Shown here in pieces: positions 54,242 through 62,200 of a DNA stretch of 64,000 bases (position 1 is its first letter; every line of letters begins with the position of its first letter). The notes under the pieces were generated by a model. It saw only the letters and a list, made by a program, of their open reading frames with translations. It made no database searches and was not told where the DNA came from. The translations under genes and the position numbers were made by a program. Source of the DNA: Hyphomonas johnsonii MHS-2 (GTDB lineage Bacteria; Pseudomonadota; Alphaproteobacteria; Caulobacterales; Hyphomonadaceae); contig NZ_ARYK01000001.1 in assembly GCF_000685275.1 (NCBI RefSeq), forward strand, positions 558,001 to 622,000. The letters are read 5' to 3'.

Positions 54242-56366
54242 ACGTCGTGCCTGTCGAATAGTGCAGGTCGCGTGCGGTGAACTGTTCGAGCACGGCGTCT
54301 AGGTCTCTTGGCGAATTGAGCAGTGCCAGCTTTTCGGGCGGGCGCAGGGCGATCTCGTATTCCTCGATGCTCGACAGGCGATCGGCACGGGCCCGTGCCA
54401 GCGCCAGCGGCGTGTGAACATCGCTGCCCTTCAGTGGCCAGTACGGATCGACAATGTTGAGGCGGCGGGCGCGCAGCGTCCGGTCCTTCAGCAGGTGCGA
54501 GAAGCTTGGCGGGGTCAGGGCGCGATAGGACGGACGTTCCGCGATGGATTGCAGGAAGGACGCAGGTGGGGACACCTCTTCCGGGCATTCGAGCAGGTTC
54601 AGTTGCCTGGCGAGTTCGCCACTGCGCGGCTTTCCGGTCCAGTGTGAAAGGCTGGCTGCGAGGATCATGCCGATGGTCGCTGGTGCCAGCCAAGCGGCGA
54701 ACACGGGCGAGATGGCGAACGCTGAAACCGTCAGCAGCACGCCCAGAATGATTGCCGGGGCATGGTGCCGAAACGTGTCCCGCACGCTGTAGCCGTTTGC
54801 TTCGCGCTCCTGCGGGTTCCATCCACCGTCCTTGCCGCGGAAGACGCGATAGACGGCAGTCGTCTGCTCGACCATCAGAACTGGCGCCAGAAGCACCGAA
54901 AGCAGGGTTTCAGCGAGCACGCCAAGAACCACTTTCGCCGGGCCGACGCTGGCCCGCCACTGCGGTGCCACGAGGCCGTAGATCAGGCCGTAGAGCTTGG
55001 GGGCGAACAAGATCGCCATGGTGACCATGAACAGCTTGTATGACCGTTCGGAGTCGATCACGGGCCATGACGGGAAGAGGGCGGCTGTCTCGCCGAAATA
55101 GGCCGGCGTCAGGAACATGTTCTGAAGGGACAGCAGCATCCCCACGCAGATGAACAGCAGCCAGAGCGGCGATGCGAGATACGAGAATATGCCGATGCAC
55201 AGGTGCATGCGGCTGGTCCAGGTCAGGCCGCGCGTGCGCAGCAGGACCGCCATGTGCTGCATGTTGCCCTGGCACCATCTGCGGTCGCGGACGGAGAGGT
55301 CGATGATCGATGGCGGGCCTTGTTCGTAGGACCCTGACATTTCGGGCGCGATCTGCACATTCCAGCCTGCGCGGCGGAGAAGCGCCGCCTCGACGAAGTC
55401 ATGGCTGAGGATCGACCCGCCGAACGGCGCGCGGCCCGGGATCTCGGGCAAGCCTGCCGAACCGGCCAGGGCGGAAATACGGATGATCGCGTTGTGGCCC
55501 CAGAAGTTGCCTTCGTTCTGCGCCCACCAGGCCAGGCCGCTGCCGAGAACGGGGCCATAGAGGGCCGCTGCAAATTGCTGGCTGCGGGCGAACAGCGTCT
55601 TGCCGCCGACCAGTTGCGGGATTGTCTGGATCAGACCCGTCGAAGGGGCCGCATCCATCCGGCGGGCCAGCTCGAGAATCGTCTCGCGGTTCATGAAGCT
55701 GTCGGCGTCAAACACGATCATGTAGTCGTACCGGCCGCCCCACCTTGTCACGAAGTCCCGGATGTTCCCGGCCTTGCGATGAAGGTTCATGGTGCGCCGG
55801 CGATAGTGAACCAGGGTGCCGTCCGGGACGCTTGCGCGCAACAGTTCGAAGGCGGTTTCTTCCTGCAGCGCAATGTCGGGATCATTCGTGTCGCTGAGGA
55901 CAAAGCATTCGAACCGGCCGGGCGCGGTCGCCAGCGATGCGGCTGTTGCCTGAACCGTCGCAAATACCCGTTCAACGCTCTCATTGTAGATCGGGAAGAC
56001 AATGACCGTGCGGCCGGTGATCAGGGTATTGTCGGCAAGCAATGGACGCCGGCGCGGCGCCAGGACGTTCGCTAGGGCGGAGACGAACCCGATCGTGCTG
56101 CTGACAAACGCGTAGGCGATCCACGTAATGTTCAGGCTGAACACGCCAAGCAACAGCTTTTCGAGAACCGTGACGCCCGACACGTTGAGCACCATGTACA
56201 TTTCCCGGGTCGCCCAGGCAGCCAGTGCGAGCGATGCCACGAGCAGGAATATCTTCCGCCACTTCAGCGATTTCGGTGCCGACAGGTTGACCGTTTCGGC
56301 CGTCTTGAACGCCTGGTCGGGCATTGAAAGCGGGAATTCTGCAGGACGTGCGCGTGTGCCGATCAT
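54240..56366 (-). CDS. opgH: Glucans biosynthesis glucosyltransferase H
   Basis: 708 residues, also called mdoH. A family-2 glycosyltransferase domain lies between membrane segments: FPIYNESVERVFATVQ, YDYMIVFDADSFMNRETILE, GNFWGHNAIIRI and SVRDRRWCQGNMQH (the acceptor-site motif). About eight hydrophobic segments anchor it in the inner membrane. It polymerises glucose from UDP-glucose into the backbone of osmoregulated periplasmic glucans. The start MIGTRARPAEF overlaps the opgG stop (ATGA) with GGAGAG upstream. Confidence 0.95.
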   Translation of the reverse strand: MIGTRARPAEFPLSMPDQAFKTAETVNLSAPKSLKWRKIFLLVASLALAAWATREMYMVLNVSGVTVLEKLLLGVFSLNITWIAYAFVSSTIGFVSALANVLAPRRRPLLADNTLITGRTVIVFPIYNESVERVFATVQATAASLATAPGRFECFVLSDTNDPDIALQEETAFELLRASVPDGTLVHYRRRTMNLHRKAGNIRDFVTRWGGRYDYMIVFDADSFMNRETILELARRMDAAPSTGLIQTIPQLVGGKTLFARSQQFAAALYGPVLGSGLAWWAQNEGNFWGHNAIIRISALAGSAGLPEIPGRAPFGGSILSHDFVEAALLRRAGWNVQIAPEMSGSYEQGPPSIIDLSVRDRRWCQGNMQHMAVLLRTRGLTWTSRMHLCIGIFSYLASPLWLLFICVGMLLSLQNMFLTPAYFGETAALFPSWPVIDSERSYKLFMVTMAILFAPKLYGLIYGLVAPQWRASVGPAKVVLGVLAETLLSVLLAPVLMVEQTTAVYRVFRGKDGGWNPQEREANGYSVRDTFRHHAPAIILGVLLTVSAFAISPVFAAWLAPATIGMILAASLSHWTGKPRSGELARQLNLLECPEEVSPPASFLQSIAERPSYRALTPPSFSHLLKDRTLRARRLNIVDPYWPLKGSDVHTPLALARARADRLSSIEEYEIALRPPEKLALLNSPRDLDAVLEQFTARDLHYSTGTT

Positions 56367-58102
56367 GAGGCTCTCCACCGGTACAACCAGGTTTCGGTGA
56401 CGGGGTGATTTCCCCTGACGAGCAGGGCACGCAGTTCGCAAAGGCTGCCGTCCCGAGTCTCCAGTTCGAAGCTGAGCCGCAGGCCGCCGGTTTGCGGATT
56501 GGGCCGTACGATAGGGCTGATGATCGTTCCGGCAGACGCCGAGATCTGCGGCACGACGTCTTTCAGGAGGTCGAGATTGTCGCTCTCGAAATCAATGATG
56601 AACATCGGGCGCTTGCTGGCCGGCGATATGCCGACGCGTGTGGCGCTGACGCGGGCGACTGGCGGCACTGCCGGCGCTGGCAGGCTCCACGTCATCTGAT
56701 AGGCCAGCCGCACCGGCTTGCCGGCTTCCCAGGGCTGCGTGGGACGCCAGGACACCACGATATTGTCATTGTACTCATTCGCCGTGGGGATCTCCACGAG
56801 CGTGAGGCGACCGGGCCCCCAGTCGCCCTTTGGCGCAACCCACACGTTCGGGCGGCGCTCGTAACTGGCTTCGAGATCGTCATAGTCGCTGAACCCGCGC
56901 TTGCGCTGGATCAACCCGAACCCGAGCGGGGGTTCTGTCGCAAAGCTGGATATCTCGAGCTGGTTCGGATTGGCGAGCGGACGCCAGACCCATTCGCCAT
57001 TGCGAAGTTCGATCATCAGCCCTTCTGAATCGTGGACGGCTTCCCGGTAGTCGCGATTGCCCCGATTGAGACTGTGCGGCGAAAAATAATACATCGAGGT
57101 CAGCGGTGCGACACCAACTTCATCGAGCTGGCGCCGCGGGAACAACACTGCTTCGACATCGATCAAGGTGGACGCGCCGGGAGCGATCACGAAGCGATAG
57201 GCGCCGGTCACGCTGGGCCCGTTCAGCAATGCATACACGGTCATGGAGTCAGCGCCTGGAGCGGGCTTGACCAGCCAGAATTCGCGGAACGCCGGAAACT
57301 CCTCGCCGTTCGGTGAGGCCGTCGCGATCGCGAGGCCGCGGGCGGACGCCCCATAGACGGTGCCGGCGCTCAGCGCGCGGAAAAAGCTTGCCCCCTTGAA
57401 GCTGATCAGGTCGTCGAACTTGCCAGCCGAATTCAGGGGTGTCGTGACGTGGAAACCGGAAAATCCGACTGCCGCCTGGTCTTCTGGCGACAAGGGAAGG
57501 TCAAAGAAGGCAAATTCCTTGGGATCATAGGGACGCGGGCTGGCGACGCCATTGTCGATGAGACTGATCTTCACATCCTCGTCGAAGAGGTAGCCGCGCG
57601 GGTCGTAGTGGACACGGAACGGCGCCGTTGTATCGTCCGCCCATTGCGCGGAATCGCGCTTGAACTCGATGCGGCGGTACTGGTCGTAGTTCAGGTCTCC
57701 GGCGGCGGCGGGAACGGATGGCGATTCCTGGAACTCATGCTCGGACAGCGCCTGCGCCTTGTTGATCACCTGGTCGAAATCGAAGTTTCCGGCCGGGCGG
57801 GGCTGGGTGACCGCCGAAGTCACGTCTGTTGCTGTGGTGGCCTTTGCCGATGGCGCGTCTTCGAGGGCAGCAACGGAATCGAGGGGCGCGACAGGTGGCG
57901 CTGCCGGTGCGGGAGACGGCGCGTCTGGACTGGCGGTTGCAGCTTGCACGTCGCCATCCGTTTCGGCGGATGCGATTTCGGTGTCAGCGGCTGGTTCCGG
58001 TGCGGAGCTTACCGACGCCCAGACCGCACCTGCGATCAGGATGACAGAAGCGGCGCCCAAGGCGGCCAATGGTGCAAACAGGGGGCGATCAGTGAGTTTC
58101 AA
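56363..58102 (-). CDS. opgG: Glucans biosynthesis protein G
   Basis: 579 residues, longer than the usual 510. A hydrophobic segment (residues 10-30) acts as signal or anchor. A low-complexity Ala/Pro/Thr/Asp linker follows to about residue 105, then the OpgG/MdoG domain from NFDFDQVINKAQALSEHEFQ through YMTWSLP to the C-terminus. The periplasmic protein shapes the glucan backbone; relatives are beta-1,2-glucanases of family GH186. The linker is not typical and may hold the enzyme away from the membrane. First gene of the opgGH operon. Confidence 0.94.
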   Translation of the reverse strand: MKLTDRPLFAPLAALGAASVILIAGAVWASVSSAPEPAADTEIASAETDGDVQAATASPDAPSPAPAAPPVAPLDSVAALEDAPSAKATTATDVTSAVTQPRPAGNFDFDQVINKAQALSEHEFQESPSVPAAAGDLNYDQYRRIEFKRDSAQWADDTTAPFRVHYDPRGYLFDEDVKISLIDNGVASPRPYDPKEFAFFDLPLSPEDQAAVGFSGFHVTTPLNSAGKFDDLISFKGASFFRALSAGTVYGASARGLAIATASPNGEEFPAFREFWLVKPAPGADSMTVYALLNGPSVTGAYRFVIAPGASTLIDVEAVLFPRRQLDEVGVAPLTSMYYFSPHSLNRGNRDYREAVHDSEGLMIELRNGEWVWRPLANPNQLEISSFATEPPLGFGLIQRKRGFSDYDDLEASYERRPNVWVAPKGDWGPGRLTLVEIPTANEYNDNIVVSWRPTQPWEAGKPVRLAYQMTWSLPAPAVPPVARVSATRVGISPASKRPMFIIDFESDNLDLLKDVVPQISASAGTIISPIVRPNPQTGGLRLSFELETRDGSLCELRALLVRGNHPVTETWLYRWRAS

Positions 58103-58513
58103 GGCAACCTCTGGCCAAATTCGGCATCTGTTTTCAAAGCGCGTCGATTTCGGTGAGGCAACAAATTTACACCGCCCTGACGTCCGGGTTCATCAAACCG
58201 CCTACGATATGGGCAAAACACCTCACGGGAACTTTCGTTTCACCGGGAAATCAGGTTATTTTGCGGCGCAGCAAAATGATCTTGCAGCGTCGGCCGGGTG
58301 ACGGTTCACTCCAATCAATGCTGCAGCACGCCATTTGTTGCGTTTGCGCAATGATGTGCCTGCAGCGGACGGTGGGAAATCCCTTTCCGATGGGGTGCAT
58401 TCGGCGCGATCCAAGCCAGAAATGCGTTCGGTTTCAAATGTTTGGCGCAGGTTGCCGCTGGTGCCTGGACCGGTATTGTGCGGGAGTTGAGCAAGGGTGG
58501 CAGAGGGAGTGGC
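58103..58513. other. Intergenic region between opgG and the PPTase gene
   Basis: A 411-bp divergent gap without a credible gene; an open frame crossing it (from 58153) has no family resemblance and ends inside the PPTase gene. It contains the inverted repeat at 58258-58277 and an AT-rich patch. Promoters for opgGH (leftward) and the PPTase (rightward) are expected here. Confidence 0.6.
58258..58277. repeat. Inverted repeat ATTTTGC-N6-GCAAAAT
   Basis: Perfect seven-base arms with a six-base spacer, 156 bp upstream of opgG and 237 bp upstream of the PPTase. The AT-rich arms with GC centre suit a dimeric regulator site, possibly osmotic control of opgGH. Function is not shown. Confidence 0.5.
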
Positions 58514-59221
58514 ATGTTGACCGACGACGCGCGCCCCGCCGGGATAATGTCAGTTCCGCTCTCGATCCCTTCGCTATCCGCCTCGCTTTGCGACACTGAT
58601 ATGCTGCCGAACAGTCCTGACGACGCAGGTGTCCGATTGCCGCAGCAGGACCGGGCGCGCATCGACAAGCTGGTTGACCCGGATGTCCGCAGGCGGCGGC
58701 TGGCATCCGCTGCGAGCGTTTACCGAATGTTCGGCGACCTGCTCGGCACTCGTCCCGAAGCGGTCTCGCTAGCGCATTCCGACCAGGGCGCACCCTATCT
58801 GTCCTCCATGCCGGGCGCGGGAATATCAATCTCGCGCAGCGAGAACTGGACGGCCACGGCGTATGCGCAATCCGGGCGGGTCGGGATCGATATCGAACGC
58901 GACCGCGTCATGGAATGGCGCCCGATGCTGTCGACCATCTGCGCCCCCGACGAGGCAGCGGCATTCCTTGCTGCGGCGGGGCAGGATGGCGGCTTGGCGC
59001 GGCGCGCCTTTTTCAGGCTGTGGACAGCCAAGGAAGCGGTCCTGAAAGCGACACAGCAGGGTTTCGGGTTTGGTCCCCGGACCATCCGCTTGCCAATATC
59101 CACACTGGCGACGGACAGTTCGTGGCGCGGAACGATCACGATAGACGACAGCGCCTTCGCCCTCGAGATATTGTCGATGGGTGAACTGGTCGTCGCCGTC
59201 GCGTGGACGCCAGCGCCCTAG
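58514..59221 (+). CDS. 4'-phosphopantetheinyl transferase (Sfp type)
   Basis: 235 residues with the Sfp-family motifs: HSDQGAPYL (P1), GIDIERDRV at 124-132 with the magnesium-binding Asp126 and Glu128, and WTAKEAVLKA at 170-179. It transfers phosphopantetheine from CoA to acyl carrier domains. The neighbour is a PfaC-like synthase whose partner PfaA carries tandem ACP domains in known systems, so this is likely their activator (PfaE role). ATG chosen for GGGAG upstream. Its stop and that of the convergent synthase share one CTAG. Confidence 0.92.
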   Translation: MLTDDARPAGIMSVPLSIPSLSASLCDTDMLPNSPDDAGVRLPQQDRARIDKLVDPDVRRRRLASAASVYRMFGDLLGTRPEAVSLAHSDQGAPYLSSMPGAGISISRSENWTATAYAQSGRVGIDIERDRVMEWRPMLSTICAPDEAAAFLAAAGQDGGLARRAFFRLWTAKEAVLKATQQGFGFGPRTIRLPISTLATDSSWRGTITIDDSAFALEILSMGELVVAVAWTPAP

Positions 59222-62200
59222 ATGCCGTCAGACAGCGCGACGGAGATCGGGTTCGCCTCGTAAATACGCAACCCGTCACACCAGAGACTGCCGCGCCCGG
59301 TGATGATGGTGCGGGAATCCTGGCGCGTAATCGACACGATTTCCATCACCGTCGTCACCGTCTGCTTGTCGGGTGTCACCTGCCCGCGATACATCCATTT
59401 GACCCGTTCAGCCGCCGCGATGGTTTCGAAACGCGGAGCAGTCATTCCGTCTGCGCATCCCTTCAGGCGTGCGGCATGGCACAGGAGCTGGACAAGCGCA
59501 TCGAGGCCGAGCGAGCCGGGCTGGACAGGATCCTGGAAGAAGTGTGCCTTGAAGTACCAGGCATGCGGATCAACCGTCTGGCGCCCACGAGCGAGGCCGA
59601 GTCCTTCGGTGCCGCCGTCCGCGTCGAAATAGTCGATCTCGTCAATCATGCGCAACTGACCGCCGGCGGTCAGGGCGTGCCGGGTGCTGTGGACACCATT
59701 GGACGGCAAATCACGGAGATGCCGGTGCGCGTCAGTTGTCGGCAAACCGGCCTGGCGGACCAGCGCAGCAGCAGGAAAGAATCCGAACTGAGTCTTCAGG
59801 TTCATGATCGGCCGGCCGTCAGCAAGGACGCACTTGAGATCAAAGCCCACGATCGTCATCGGGCCGACTTTCGAGAATGAAATCAGTGTTGTTTCGACGA
59901 TAATCGTACCGTCGTCCGGGCCGACTTCCATGAACACGTCGCCGTCGCCATCGAGGTTGCGGAACCGCTCGCCGCTTTCCAGCGCGAAGCCGCAATGACT
60001 GGCGAGCCAGCCGCATGGCTGGAGGGCGATCTCGGACAGGACCGAGAAGGGCATCGCGCCGTTCGGATTGTCGCGGAAGTACCAAGCGTCACCGGGTATG
60101 TCGTATTCCGCCACGACGCGAGCGCCTGTTTCCTTCACGCCGGGCCGGGTCGAGACGTCGGTGACACGGGTCATCATGTGGTAGGGCGGCTGGGGCAGGC
60201 GGGGGGCGCGACCGGCGGTGTCAAAGGGCAGGTAGAGGTCTCCGAAGGCAGCGGATGGGGCGCTGGCGGCACAGTTCAGCAGGGCGGCATGGTCGCCCCG
60301 GCTTTCGCCCATTGGGCCGACACGGAGCGGCGTGTCGCTGGTATACGGCGCTGGCCAGTGCTTGCGCAGGCGTATCGCGAAGCGCGGGCAATGGAACACC
60401 TTCTTGCCATCCGACTTCGCGAGCAGGGAGGCGTAGAGAACCGGGCTTTCACCGTCGACGATATCGTCGATGAACACTTCGTAGGTCACTTCATGATCGC
60501 GGTCGGGGATGACCTGCCCGCGACAGACGAATTTAGCGGTTTCTCCCGGCATGGGTTCGAACACGTAGCCGTCGCGTTCAATCGTCAGGCCGACGGCGGC
60601 GGCATAGAATTCCAGCGCCTGCACGGCGGCTTCGGCCATCAGCGTGCCGGGCATGCAGGGGTCCTTGTGGAAATGGCCGTCATAGAACCAGGCGTCCGTC
60701 GGGACATGCGCACGGGCCTTCAGGTAGCCGCGCCCCCAGGGGCCCCCGGCGGGGTCGAAAGCGGTGATTTCGTCGAAGAAGGCGAGACGGCCGTCCGGCA
60801 GGTGGGCCGGGCGGGAATGGGCGGCGCAAAACTCAAAGCCCTTGCCGAAACAGGCCAGCGCATCGCCTGCGCGGAATGCGGCGAGATCAGGCGCGGGGAA
60901 GGCACGCTTGAGGGAGGCGCGGGACGTGTCGAAGGGGTGGGGTGAGGGGGTGGGGGCGGCATGGGTGGTGGCATCCCAGATCACGCCCTTGCCGGTGGCG
61001 AGTTCTTCGTCCGTGAAGAAGCCCGCCTGGCCGTTGCGGACCGAAAACACCTTCCGGTCACCAACCCGGCAGTCATACTGGAAGAAGAACATGCGCACGC
61101 CTGCCAGGGTCGCGTGGCCGGTGATCTCGATCTGGAAACCCAGCGTGTCGCCGGGGCCGGGCAAGCCGCCCTCATGGAAGGTGATTTCGCAGCCGAGCAG
61201 GCGGTAGACCCGTTCATCCCGGTTCTTGAGGTCTGCGCCCATCCAGCCGATCAGGGTGAGGTCGGCCTGGCCGCATTCGATCAGCGGGCCGGGGCGCACA
61301 TGGTCGTTGCGGACGTGCCAGTCATCGGCGGTGAGGTCCGTCTCGGTCCAGATCACGCCGGTGCTCTCGATGCCCGCGTCGGCATCGATGCCCGTGATCC
61401 GGTCGACCAGCAGGAGCGGCGGCGCGGGCAGGCGGACCTGCCGGTCAAATGCATCCTGGGCAGCAAAGGGGGCGCCGAAGAAGTCCGACATCCGCCCGCG
61501 GGTCGATGCTTCGATACGCTCCCGGTTCCATGAGGGGCCGCGCGGATTGCGCCTGGTCAGGGGCTGCGTGCCGGACACGACCTTTCTGGGAACGACCGAT
61601 TTGGTGGGACAGGCCGCCGGCATTTCGGCTTCAGCGGCAACGGCCGGGCGTGTACCGCTATGTGGGTAGCAGGGCGCAGCCAGTGTCGGCGCAGGCGGCA
61701 GCGCGCTGGCGGTCGTGCCGGCCGGAACGACCGGTGTTGGATAGTGTGCGGGCTTGTTGAGCGGCATGGGGTCTGATCCTGTCCAGCCATTCTCCCGGGC
61801 AGCGTCAAGCCGCTCCGCAATCGCGGCAATGTTTATGGGGCGGCCATCAGCAAAGAGGACAGCCGTGAGGTGCGCGATCTGGCCAAGGTCCGAGGCCTCG
61901 ATCCGGTCTGTGGCGACCGCGACATGCGACTTGTCGCCGAGGATCGAGGGGATGGCGCGGGACAGCGTGTCACGGGGGCCGAGTTCGACGAAGGTGCGGA
62001 CGCCGTCTTCATAGGCTTGCCGGATGGTTGGAGGGAAATCGACCGTATCGACGGCCTGCCGGGTCAGCATGTCGGCGACGCGCGCTTTCGTAGGCGTGTA
62101 GCTGGCATTGATCGCATTGGCGTAGAGGCGGATGCCGGGCACGCGCGATACGGGCCGTGTGTGCAGCTTGCGCCACTGGTCCTCGAACGGCTTCATCGCC

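Noticed and set aside
58225-58260. GGAAC...GTT pattern as an EcfG general-stress promoter before opgG
   Set aside because: The spacing between GGAAC and a GTT is either too short or too long, and the orientation does not fit opgG.
58153-58599. Open frame crossing the opgG/PPTase gap
   Set aside because: Low-similarity, Cys/Arg-rich composition, ends inside the PPTase gene in another frame; no supporting motif.
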